15,122 bases of DNA from Ettlia oleoabundans (lineage: Eukaryota > Chlorophyta > Chlorophyceae > Chlamydomonadales): NCBI GenBank assembly GCA_019693395.1, contig JAAMXP010003191.1, positions 1 to 15,122 on the forward strand. The letters are read 5' to 3'. Shown one piece after another: positions 1 through 8,859 of the stretch (its first letter is position 1; each line of letters starts with the position of its first letter). The position numbers were made by a program, and so were the translations under genes. The notes below the pieces were generated by a model, which ran no database searches, was not told where the DNA came from, and saw only the letters and a program-made list of their open reading frames with translations.

Positions 1-18
1 GCGCGCGCGCGCGCGCGC
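1..18. repeat. (GC)9 dinucleotide tract
   Basis: The window opens with an uninterrupted alternating GC run followed by ACGC. It touches the left edge, so its real length is unknown. Alternating GC is the classic Z-DNA-forming simple repeat; no function can be read from it here. Confidence 0.9.
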
Positions 19-42
19 ACGCTTTTGGGGCAAGGTTGATGG

Positions 43-121
43 TTCTGGAACGTTCTGAACGGTCACAACGTTCAGGAGGCACGATCAAGAACAATCAGAG
101 GAAATTAGCAGGGTTCTTGAA
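43..121. promoter_or_regulatory. Heat-shock-element-like cluster
   Basis: Positions 43-55 read TTCTGGAACGTTC, a perfect three-unit TTCnnGAAnnTTC arrangement, the contiguous inverted pentamer pattern recognised by eukaryotic heat shock factors. A second two-unit TTCTTGAA lies at 114-121, and another AACGTTC at 68-74. The cluster is 330-410 nt upstream of the TATA box at 451, so it could serve a gene starting near 480-510. It could equally serve a minus-strand gene to the left of the window. The pattern is seen directly; function is inferred. Confidence 0.4.
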
Positions 122-450
122 CCACAGGGGTGGGGGTATTATTGCTTTAAACCGCATTGCAGGGATGGGTCGGTTGGAAGAAAGCGGCAAAGTTAGCAGC
201 ATATTGCGCTCTTCCTCTTTCGCTGCGTTCTATATGTACCATGGAGGGTACGAACAAACCAAGTCAGCAACGACAGGCAGCAAGCTGGGCTCTTAGGCAA
301 CATATATGGTGGCTGGTGGGCGTAGCAGGCAGAGCGGCTGCACACGGTTATAACCTGTTTTAACCCTGCCTTTTTCCATTAGGCCAGACCGTCGAAACTT
401 TTGTTTGGAAGTCCCTCCCCCCCCCCTCTTATTTGGTCAAAAGGGGAGGG

Positions 451-463
451 TATATAAAAAAAA
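451..463 (+). promoter_or_regulatory. Candidate TATA box
   Basis: TATATAAAAAAAA lies downstream of a ten-base C run (417-426) and a purine-rich AAAAGGGGAGGG stretch. It fits the TATA consensus well and would place a transcription start near 480-490, just before an ATG at 507. The matching coding sequence could not be established: the frame opened by that ATG runs to 908 but resembles nothing I recognise. It may be the promoter of the hydrolase gene, with an unrecognised first exon and a long intron. Confidence 0.4.
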
Positions 464-1070
464 CTCATAAAAAGGCTCGAGCACTTTGCCCAGATCATCA
501 CCCCACATGTCAAGAAGTACAGGTGGGGGGTCAGAGTGGATAGCATGGGCGTGTGAAAAGGTGGTAGGCGTGGTCATAGGCTGGCCCGCCTCGGTCGGCA
601 AGAGGAAACATGATAAACCAGTCATGCTGATCAACAGCATCACTACACATTGTCGTGCGGCACCATGTTTAGTGTGGCGGGAGAGGGGGGGGGGAGGTCA
701 AAGAGGGACGACAGGTAGGAGAACGAGAACGGTGCTACTTTTCCAGGGCCCACGGCAGCAGGGCGGGGAGCGGGGTGCAAATTGGCAGCCAGGGTGCTGC
801 CACTCACATCCCTCCCAACCTCCAAAGCAGGTTGCAGCGGGGGATGCAGCTCATATCTCCTTCCATGTCACGGCATGCTCTCGCATATGTGGCAATGGTC
901 GTTGGTAGTTATCTGCATCAAGATAATCCCCCCAGCAGCGGCAACAGGGCAAGCGGCCAAGAAGGCACAATTGGAAGCTGCCCTGGCCAAGGGTGCGGAG
1001 GCGGAGGAGGAAGAGACCAGCAGCGGCACCAGCAGCGGGCAGAAGCACGAGCGTGTCATTGGCTGTTGCT

Positions 1071-1109
1071 GGGCAAGGGCAGAGGCAGAGGCAGGGCTAG
1101 GGGCAGGGG
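1071..1109 (+). other. Possible G-quadruplex-forming tract
   Basis: Five runs of three or four G occur at 1071-1073, 1077-1079, 1094-1096, 1100-1103 and 1106-1109, separated mostly by short CA or CTA spacers and one longer GGCAGA-repeat spacer. The last three are separated by only two or three bases. This fits the general G3+ quadruplex pattern, with one long loop. It may simply be low-complexity purine-rich DNA. Confidence 0.35.
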
Positions 1110-1194
1110 CAGCAGCGCCCAAGGCGGTGGCCGCCACCGAGGCTGATGTGGCTGACATCCTAGGTCTGTCGGCTCTTGGTGGTAGCAATGAGTG

Positions 1195-1202
1195 TATAAA
1201 AG
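1195..1202 (+). promoter_or_regulatory. Second candidate TATA box
   Basis: TATAAAAG is a canonical TATA match and would place a start site near 1225-1232, about 220 nt before the first recognisable piece of the hydrolase gene. It lies inside the Ala/Glu-rich open stretch, so it is either a promoter or a chance match within coding DNA, not plausibly both. No good ATG in the hydrolase frame follows it. Confidence 0.25.
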
Positions 1203-1449
1203 TGTCTCTAGTGGGTCCAAAGAAGCAAGTGGAGGGCAGGAGGAGCAGTAATAGCCCCTACAAAACGCTACTTTGATTTCTAGTTTTACTTCCACCCCAC
1301 GCCCATCCTGTATTTCAAATCAGTGCCGCAAAAACAAAATCCAGACGGGCTGGACTTACAGGGACCAGAAATTTCTGACCGTATATTTGCTATTTTCACT
1401 ACTATTTGTACCTTGTATAACTGGTAAAACCCAAGTTATGAAGAGGCAG

Positions 1450-2735
1450 TGCATGGTTACCGCCAAGGCTAAAGGTGAGTGCAGGGGGTGTGCAAGTGTA
1501 CTTGCATTTGAACCACAATTATTATGTTTTGCCGCTGCAGACGGTGGAAAGTACCGCTTTGGATGTGCGGGAGTTGTTGGATCACCTTGAGATACAGAAC
1601 GTGGTGGTAATGGGTGGCTCAGGTGGGTAGGTATACCTTGAAAACCCTGAAGTATGCATATTGGGTTACGGACAGCACAGCGAGAGCCAGACGTTAGGCG
1701 TGGCAGGATGCGATGTCATTTGTTGTCAGCTTACCTGTGTGACTTGCTGCGCTGCGTGCAGGTGGCTCGCCATTTGCCTGTGCCTGTGCTGCGCTGATGC
1801 CAGATCGCGTAGAGGCTCTGCTGTTAGTGTGCCCGCTGATGCCTGCTTGTGGGCGTGAAGACGAGCTGCTGAAAGGCACTAGCACCAACACTCTGCGCCT
1901 TGTCCACGGCATATGCAACCATCCCTGGCGTGTTTGGGTCACGCTGAACCTGTTGCGCCTGATGCAGGTGTGCTGGTCTTGCTGCAACATGCAGCGGCAC
2001 CTGCCACACTCCAACTGCTGGTTTCAACCAATAAATGTATTTGCCCACATCCTGCAGAGGCTGCCGCATGGGGACCTGCTTCTCAAATTCGGGGGGTTTG
2101 CAGGCGTGGACAAGCAGGCTATGCAGGAGTACCCTCAAGAGGCAGCCGTCATCAAGGCAGCTGTGCGTGAGGGAATGATGCAAGGGGTTGCAGGGGCTGT
2201 GCGTGACCTCCAGGCAAGCCGCATTTGTTGCGGTGCTCTGGCTGCACTGCATCGTATTGAATGAGGGTCGAATTGCCAGCTTTAAGGCCAGCCACAAGCG
2301 GCATGCAATGCATTCCACAAAGCTGAGGGTGCAAGAAGCAGCTCAGCAAATCTGGCAAGCCACTCAAGTTCTCAATAAGGGTTCCCTGTGTCGTGGTCCC
2401 AATTATGTGAACAGATTTTCTATGTTGACCCGCCAACGCTTCAATTGAGCACTATCACCTGCAAGACGGTGGTTTGGCAGGTATGGACTGCGGTAACTGC
2501 ATTCACACCGTGGCATCTGTATCGCAGCAATTACCCCAAAACCATCTCACAAATACCACCTGCTGCCACGCAGGGAGACCTGGATATGACCACACCTCTA
2601 GGGATGGCAAAGCACTATGCTAGCTCCATCGCAGGAGCACAGCTGCATGTAGTGAGGGGCGAAGCGCATCTCAGCTTGCCTTTTCGGCACAACAGAAAAA
2701 TACTCGGTTCAATCGTGGAATCCTTCCGCCAGTGA
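1450..2735 (+). CDS. Alpha/beta-hydrolase fold protein (5' part unresolved)
   Basis: Proposed exons are 1541-1622, 1762-1967, 2058-2213, 2415-2480 and 2574-2735, preceded by a tentative 1450-1474 (AWLPPRLK) that joins in frame. The spliced product contains ALDVRELLDHL, then the nucleophile elbow GGSGG in VVVMGGSGGSPFACACAALM (Ser codon 1619-1621, next to the first splice join). It then has a helical cap, the acid in VVWQGDLD (Asp codon 2583-2585) and the base in GEAHLSLPF (His codon 2667-2669). Order and spacing fit a serine hydrolase; the substrate is unknown. The N-terminal ~80 residues of the usual fold, including the oxyanion strand, were not found, and a TGA in frame at 1439-1441 requires another splice upstream. 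The join 2213/2415 needs a GC donor (CAG|GCAAGC). The introns of 90 and 93 nt are multiples of three and free of stops, so the gene reads through them. It could be a 5'-truncated pseudogene. Confidence 0.7.
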
Positions 2736-3171
2736 ACAACCAATTATGTTTGCCTTGCCCCACATATATTGTCTGCTGCCGTTGGGCAGCTGGCGAGCTT
2801 TGCAGCTGGGAAGGCCACCAATGTTTAACATGGAATACATGCACATGACATATTAGTAAGCCATTTCTAGGTGGCAGCTGGGACGGATCAGGTTGGAAGT
2901 TTGGTGTGGATTGTAGGGTTCGTCGCTGTGTTTATGGCCGTGTTTAGCCAATACAATGATTTCAGGGGACGTACAGAGTGACATAACTGGCGCTCAAACA
3001 GATGACAGAGCTTAGAATGTAGTATGGGCAGACACTGCAACGAAAAGATTGCAAAGATGGTTTCATGCATCTTATTGACAAGATTGTGTTTGAATACGGC
3101 GTTAGCGTTGTAAGCCTGCACAACAGTATTTGTTTGCAGCGGCTGTGGGATCTGTGATTTGGAGCAGCAAG
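2736..3171. other. Convergent intergenic region, hydrolase / transporter
   Basis: The two genes end facing each other, so this 436-nt stretch should hold both 3' UTRs. No TGTAA is found soon after the hydrolase stop; the first is at about 3109-3113, some 370 nt away. No TTACA (the minus-strand signal) is seen for the transporter. A minus-strand open frame here merely continues out of the transporter's last exon in another frame and resembles nothing. Confidence 0.5.
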
Positions 3172-5521
3172 TCAACCCTGCTTGTCTCCCTTGCTCGTTG
3201 ACTCTGTTGCTTGTGTTGTTGCTACTGCTGCTTCTGGCGCCGGCGGACCTTCTCCTTCCTTCCTGGTGGCGATTAGGCCCGCAATGACCACTGCAGCACC
3301 GCCAATCAGAGTTTTCTCGCTCAAGGGCTCTCCCCCCAGCAGTATGAAGGCAAAAATCACGGACCAGAGTGGCATTGTGCTGAATATGATTCCTGCCTCT
3401 GCTGGCGGCACCACCGACTGACCCTGCATCAGCAGCATATGGGCAAGGCAAACAAGATGAAGTGACAGCATGTGACTGCATCCTTTGGCAGGTAGGAACC
3501 CAGTTGCCCCAATGGCTGGTGAGCAACCCAGCAGCCAGGCATCAAGCTAAAATGCTCCGTCAAAAAGGGGCATTTCCCGAGCAGGACCCGGGCACCAATG
3601 CTGTGGCACCAACCTTGGCGTGCAGGAAGGCTGCCAGGGCGCCCGGTCCCAGGGCTGAGTAGACCATGACGGCCCAGGACAACGGGTTGGTGTAGCCGGG
3701 CCAGAGGTCGGTGATAGGGTCTCCGCTGGCGGCCATGGTAGCAGCGGCAAACAGAAAGGTGCCCAGCGCCACGCAGGCCAGCACCACACTTTTGCCCGCT
3801 GCCAGCTCCACAGCCGGGATGCGGCGCGCGTACGTGCCCAGCCGCACCATGGCCAGCGAGAAGAAGAACGCGGAACTGAGAATGGCAGCATCGCCGCCTG
3901 CAGATCATGGCAAGTCCAAATACACCAAAGGGGCGTGGCAGTGACGCCGGAGAGCAGCAGCACTCACTCGACAAAACGGCATGCACTGCTTGCCCCTTTA
4001 AACCTGACTACCAGTGGAAAACAACGCAAAGCTACCTCATTGCATTATCAAAGGTAACAACGACACTATAACAAGCGGCACTCCAGCCCTTTCTTCTCGG
4101 AGAGCCGGCCGCAAGTAGCAACATGCCGGCAGCCCTGCTCACCAAGGCCGAAGAGCGCCTCATCGTCAGCATCTGTGGCAGAGGCATCCGCAGCAATCAA
4201 CAGGCAGCCTGCCAGCGCCACTATGCAACCCGCCCACACATTGCGGGTTGGCTTCTCCCCCGTGAAACTAGCCAGGAGTGGTGTGAGTAGCGCAGTGGAC
4301 TGGATGAGGAAGCCTGCGCGTGTTGCAGTGGTCAACTGCAGGCCAAGCGTCTGCAGCAGCACGCGCATCAGAAGGAGGGGCGAGAGGACGCGTTTGCCAC
4401 TTGTGAAACATGCAGGTGTCATGGTAAAGCCATTATAACAAGACGAATATGAAGTGGACACGCTGTGCCTGCCGGCAGGCTGCAATCCCTGCTCTGCACG
4501 CTTTGCGGCCGTCTTGGGGGGCCTGGGTACCAACAACAACAAATGAACAGCTGAGGAAGGAAGGTGAAATGCGTGTGTGAAGCATACCAAGGTGAGGCAG
4601 CGTGTTGACATACACACATACCTGAATGGCTGTGGCCAAGAACAGCCAGAGACCCAGCTCCGTGGCTGCAATGACTGTAAACGGCAACCGGCTGCTGACA
4701 CGCTGCACCCAACCTGGCACCAAGCCGCTGCTGCTGTCTTTCCTGTCAATGTTGCTAGGCTCTGCTGTTATCGCTTCCGCTGCAGCACTGGTGCTGCCTG
4801 CCTCTGCCTCGCTGTCGTCGGCTTTGCTCATTCGGCCAACCAGCAGGTAAGCTGCCACCAGCACAATGGACTGCAGCACGCCGCGGAATAGCATGATGGC
4901 GACGGGACCTGGCGGTCCGTCCTGAGCGTATAACAGGCGAATCATGGGGTTGTAGCTGCCTTTCAGCATTGCCACTGATAGCAGGCACAGCGCTCCCCAG
5001 ACCTTGGGATCCAGGCCAAAGTTAGGGCCCCCTGGTCCCTTGCCCTGCTGCCCATGCTGTGCGGGATTTTCAACAAGGGCTGATTCTGTTGATGTCGATG
5101 CTGCTGCAGCTTCACAAGCTGCTGCGCCGCCTGTTTTCCCTGCTGCCTCCATCCACTTCGCTGAGGCGGTCGAGGTTGACTCTGCTGCGCTGCGCCGCGC
5201 TGCACACATGCGGCTGCCTCCTGGCACTCTCCTTATTGCCAGCTGCACGGTGGGTTGCGAAAGGACGGCCAGGCCCAGCGAAATATGCACATGCTGTTGT
5301 TGCTGCTGTGGCTGCAGCTGCTGTGGCAGCTGCATTGTTCCACTCGCTGCCGCCATCAGCGGGAACTCCTGCCGTGGCACAAGCTGCTGAGAGTTGCCAG
5401 GGGCCCAAGCCCGAAACGCTCCCAAACGGCTCCCGCCATTTCTTGGCGAGCTGAAGGGGTGCCAAGCGGCAGTGGTAGAGTTACAACCCGCGGGCCTGCG
5501 AAGGGAGGCCTCGCGATACAT
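3172..5521 (-). CDS. EamA/DMT-family membrane transporter, probably plastid-targeted
   Basis: Exons, in transcript order, are 5521-4622, 4350-4143, 3897-3614 and 3423-3172. All have GT-AG borders and join in frame to give 547 residues. Residues 1-~165 are Ser/Ala/Arg/Gln-rich with a QPQQQQQ stretch and look like a plastid transit peptide plus linker (inferred). The first EamA repeat starts near 173 (VWGALCLLSVAMLKGSYNPM), has LFRGVLQSIVLVAAYLLVGR, a polar Ser/Ala/acidic loop at 231-275, and then AIQTLGLQLTTATRAGFLIQ. The second begins near 371 (GDAAILSSAFFFSLAMVRLG) and includes PAEAGIIFSTMPLWSVIFAF. The tail from about 520 is hydrophilic. Established family knowledge: ten-helix drug/metabolite transporters, with plant chloroplast EamA proteins such as the WAT1-related At3g02690 type the closest in pattern. 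The substrate cannot be read from sequence. It converges with the hydrolase gene and its 5' end faces the L31e gene. Confidence 0.88.
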
Positions 5522-6712
5522 TGCCTGCTACCTGGTTTGCCTGCTACTTTGGCTGTTCACTCAAGACCAATGAGTAATTGAAGCTGCGTTGTTGCCTGCC
5601 GAAGTTGGGTGATGGGCACTGGATGTTCCATGCTGGCTTCTGCTGTTCGGGCCCTGGGTAACCAAAACGCGACGTTTTGCACCGCGAACCGCCGACACGC
5701 AGCTTGAAAATCCGGTCTTTAATGCTACTAATCCTCCACTAAGGTCAATTGCTTGCCGTCTTCTACATCCTAGGCCCGCTGTCGCCACCAGGCCAGGTGG
5801 TATCGTTATGAAGCTCAACGGAGAGTGGTGATAGGCATTGGCACTGGCCAGCCAGTCAGTGCATGCAATAGCCAATAGTTGTTATGCTTGCAAGCTGAAC
5901 AGGACCTATGGAATTGATCCAAAGCTTGTAAATTTGATGGGGGTTGTGAATATATTGCGCAAAAATGTGAGGGTCGCCAGCGCCCACGCATGCATCGCAT
6001 TAGAGTCAGACTGTATGGAAGGGGTCTTCAAACGGAAGGGCTTTGTGAGGCTGCAATATGCTGTCGTCGGCTTCAACCCTGCCAACTGAGTAAGCATTGC
6101 AATAAAGCGATGCACCAACAGCTCACGTGCATGAGGATGGCTCAGCACCCCGGCAGATGGCACCTGCGCTTTCGTGCCTGCCACCGCAGCGACATGCCCG
6201 CTTCAAACACAACCAACACTGGCGCCAGCTCTCCCTGTCACTGTTGCTGCACGGCTTCATGAGAATCAGTAACTCGCCCGCTGCACTGCTGTTGCTTCCC
6301 CTGCACACTACTGCAACTGCCACCTCTCTGGCATGCCTCCCAGCTGCGACTTTGGTGTGCCATTAAAGCTACCAAAGACTGGATGTGCGTCTCGCTATGT
6401 TGCTGACTCCATCGCAATGTCAAGACCCAACAAGTGCTGGCATTCCACCTGCTGTGAGCGGCCGGGCGCGGCTGGGCTGACGGGATGCCAGGAGGGTACG
6501 GGCGGGCGGTGCAGCGGCCCGAAGAAAGTTCAAATAATGTTGGTCGCCCGTGATTGCTCACAGTGCTCGCTTGCGGCGCTCCCCATGGACACGAACACGC
6601 GTGCCGACTGCGATGCTATCAGGTGAAACATTCCAACCATGCTGCTCGGTGCACGATAAGAGCTGTGTGGGGGTAACAATACGTACCTCCTCGCCGTCTA
6701 TACGGCCATGCT
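5522..6712. other. Divergent intergenic region, transporter / L31e
   Basis: Both neighbours are transcribed away from this stretch, so it should contain two promoters. I found no clear TATA box at a suitable distance from either start. Small open frames occur on both strands, for example plus 5838-6089 and minus 5906-6184, but they overlap one another antisense and match nothing I recognise. An additional small gene cannot be excluded. Confidence 0.45.
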
Positions 6713-6930
6713 GTGAGTGCTGGGAGCCCGGGACATGGCGCACCCCTTTCCACGCTCTGTGCGCCGGTGTCGGCCTCTTTGGGTTGACGCACAGCTCGGC
6801 TGAGCACCATTAAGGTGCGCCCCCGGGGGGTCGGAGAGCCGCGCAATGCTGCGGCGCCATGCTTGGCTCTGGGTTGGAGGGCGGCCGCTGAGTCCTCTGC
6901 TCTCTCCGACACCTCGCTCTAACACTGCAG
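6713..6930 (+). other. Possible 5'-UTR intron of the L31e gene
   Basis: A GTGAGT donor at 6713-6718 and the pyrimidine-rich CTCTGCTCTCTCCGACACC tract ending in CTGCAG at 6925-6930 would define a 218-nt intron whose acceptor directly abuts the ATG. Another possible donor is GTGAAA at 6623. Against this exact donor, an ATG at 6708-6710 would be left in the leader, out of frame with L31e. The acceptor looks more convincing than either donor. Confidence 0.35.
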
Positions 6931-7920
6931 ATGGCGAAGGACAAGCGCCAGGAGGTGTGCACCCGCGAGTACACCATCAACCTCCACAAGAGGCTGCATG
7001 GCGTGACGTTCAAGAAGCGGGCGCCCCGGGCTGTCAAGGAGATCAAAAAGTTCGCGCAGAAGATGATGCGCACCAACGAAGTGCGCGTGGACGTGAAGCT
7101 GAACAAGGCGGTGTGGAGTCAGGTGTGACAGAGATGGCGGTAGCAGCCAGGCAGGCAGGAGACACGGGCAGGCCAGCGCAGAGCCTGACAGCACAAACAA
7201 AGGAGCGCTTGGGGCAGAGTAATGGCAGCATTGTCGACGCGCCTATAACTTGCAACTGTGGCAGCAGCAAGGTGCTGTGTGCGGTGTTTTTCCACTCAGT
7301 CTGTCACTTGCTAGCACAAGCCAGCAAACATGCAGCACTGCTCATGGTACGATGCGCGGCTGGATTCAGGGCGGAGGATCCATTGCTGCTGCTGAAGCTT
7401 CTATACTGAGGCTGAGCCTGTTGCTGTCCCATGCTTTTGTGGGCTTCTTCACACTTGTTTTTTGCAGGGCATCAAGAATGTGCCCAACAAGCTGCGCATT
7501 GTGATCCAGCGGAAGCGGAATGAGGATGATGAGGACTCTGTGAGTATGGGACGCACAGTGAGCAAGCTTATGTCAACATTGATGTGCTGTGGTAGAAGCT
7601 GCAGCCACAGCGAAAGCCTAATTGAACGGGCAAGGCATCCACTGTGTGATGCTTTGCCTTATGTATGCGCTGGCATGCCCATCTGGATCACTGCCAACAA
7701 CCAGCATGCCGAGGCGGGGCATTGTTGGCTTTTGGTTCCAGTTGGGCCACACTCTTTGAACCAGCACATGTCTGGGCCCCTGAGTGCCTCAGCACATTGA
7801 TGCTTGCCGCATTGCCGGTTCTCTTGTCGCGCCTGTGTGCTGCAGGAGGAGATGTTCTCCTTTGTGACACTGGCCGAGGACCAGACCACAAAGAAGGGCG
7901 TGGTGGTGCTGGAGGCATAA
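6931..7920 (+). CDS. 60S ribosomal protein L31 (eL31)
   Basis: Three exons, 6931-7122, 7468-7539 and 7846-7920, join in phase 0 to give 112 residues. Recognisable L31e blocks are [50 protein letters not shown] and the basic/acidic [12 protein letters not shown], followed by the C-terminal [12 protein letters not shown]. The protein binds 25S/28S rRNA near the polypeptide exit tunnel of the large subunit (family knowledge). It is slightly shorter than the usual 120-125 residues because the basic N-terminal leader before TREYTI is brief. The ATG at 6931 is chosen because it opens the conserved frame, has G at +4 and lies just after a CTGCAG acceptor-like site. The introns are 345 and 306 nt; the first has an in-frame stop one codon in (GTG TGA), so retention would truncate the protein at residue 65. 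Confidence 0.97.
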
Positions 7921-7971
7921 TTCAGCAGCACATTCAGTCGATTGCAGCAGCCAGCCTTGGCACCCCTTCCT

Positions 7972-7976
7972 TGTAA
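7972..7976 (+). terminator. TGTAA polyadenylation signal of L31e
   Basis: TGTAA begins 52 nt after the L31e stop codon. TGTAA is the established near-upstream polyadenylation signal of chlorophyte green algae, where animals use AATAAA. Distance and orientation fit the preceding gene. Confidence 0.75.
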
Positions 7977-8396
7977 CAGCATGCTGGAAAATTTTTAAGA
8001 GGCAATGAGCAGTGAGCAGCAGCTTGGCTTCACATAATGCTGCTCACGATATCAGTGATGCACAGTGACCTCGTTGCTGTACGCCGATGGACAGGTCAGG
8101 GTTGGAAAGGCGATGTTGACGCGGTCAGCTCTTGAAGGCTTGCAGTGCGATGAGATTTGGCTGCGTTGCTGAGCGTATGCGCTTGGCAGCAGTGAAGTCG
8201 AGTCAAATGCCGGCCAGTGCAGTGCTTGGGCGACAAGCTACAGCAGTAGTGAGGTCTCCGGGCTGCGCTATTGCAAAGGCGTGCCAAACCAGCCCGCCTG
8301 CCTGAGCCCTAGGTCAGGTACGTGTTCCTGCTTTTGATTGGGGCAAGGTGGAACGATAGGTGCCCTGGAGTGCAATCCATTTTACAAAACATCAAA

Positions 8397-8414
8397 TTCA
8401 GCTTGAAAGCTGAA
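8397..8414. repeat. Perfect 8-bp inverted repeat
   Basis: TTCAGCTT and AAGCTGAA flank a GA centre, giving an 18-nt dyad. As RNA it would form a seven-pair hairpin with a four-base loop. It lies between two convergent genes; no T-run follows, and polymerase II does not use bacterial-style terminators, so a role is speculative. Confidence 0.5.
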
Positions 8415-8859
8415 CTGTGCGTGTTCTAGGGTAGAAAGGGGAGTGTCGCAATGCGATAATGTCAGGGGTGAGGAAAAATTGCGAGGCAAATGCAAACGGG
8501 GTTGGAGCAGCAGGGCCAGAATTTACAAAGCACAACGCACGATAGACCGCAGCTCAGGCACAAGAGAAAAGCAACCAGCAACTGTCATATCAGGGGGGTT
8601 GTTGAACGCGATTGATCCAGCTTGCAAGCATCAGCTGACCAGCACCTTTCAGATGGAAGGCGCACTCAGATGCCACAGTTGCCCAGACAAAACCTGCGTA
8701 ACAGCACAGCGACCGGGTAGCAGAGGCCCTGAAGAGTTCCATTAACCCAGGTATTATTTGCTCAGATCAAACATGCACCACAAACAGGGCAGCTCTGATG
8801 CTGAATATGGCAATGCAAAGGGAGGCCCAAGCGGGCAAGCCGCAGGCACTGTTGGCTGC

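Larger units (their letters stand above)
464..1449. other. No assignable gene; Ala/Glu-rich open stretch at about 951-1276
   Basis: This stretch should contain the 5' part of the hydrolase gene, but I found no exon with the expected His-Gly oxyanion or Asp-Arg-Pro-Gly motif. On the plus strand one frame is open to a TAG... no, to a TGA at 1274-1276. From about 951 it reads like coding sequence, with AAKKAQLEAALAKGAEAEEE at its start and a Thr/Ser/Gly-rich stretch after it. A good acceptor-like CCCCCCAG sits just upstream near 936. The complementary strand is also open and would read as an Ala/Ser/Pro-rich, transit-peptide-like stretch, so the coding strand is uncertain. A ten-base G run lies at 685-694. 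Confidence 0.3.
7921..8859. other. Convergent intergenic region, L31e / CDP-DAG synthase
   Basis: This 939-nt stretch lies between two converging genes and holds their 3' UTRs. The plus-strand frame 8443-8745 (100 codons) begins with ATG-less or weak context and its product resembles nothing known to me. TTACA sequences, possible minus-strand polyadenylation signals, occur at about 8381-8385 and 8523-8527, but both are more than 330 nt past the CDP-DAG synthase stop. One clear dyad is listed separately. Confidence 0.45.

Noticed and set aside
868..1188. Minus-strand 106-codon frame with an Ala/Ser-rich transit-peptide-like look
   Set aside because: It is the complement of a low-complexity Ala/Glu-rich plus-strand frame; such antisense frames arise from GC-rich repeats, and no downstream mature domain follows on that strand.
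1438..1590. ATG at 1438 as the hydrolase start
   Set aside because: Its frame leaves one base before the donor at 1475, whereas the hydrolase frame at 1541 needs phase 0; joining them leads to a stop at 1588-1590.
5838..6184. Small genes on either strand between the transporter and L31e genes
   Set aside because: The plus and minus frames overlap each other, have no recognisable domain and no supporting TATA or polyadenylation signal.
7540..7845. Box C/D snoRNA in the second intron of L31e
   Set aside because: TTGATGTG near 7579 resembles a C box, but no CTGA D box lies at a suitable distance and no terminal stem is visible. The same holds for a TTGATGTGC in L27e intron four (near 12624).
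8443..8745. 100-codon plus-strand frame between L31e and the CDP-DAG synthase
   Set aside because: It lies in the shared 3' region of two convergent genes, resembles no family I know and has no splice or signal support.
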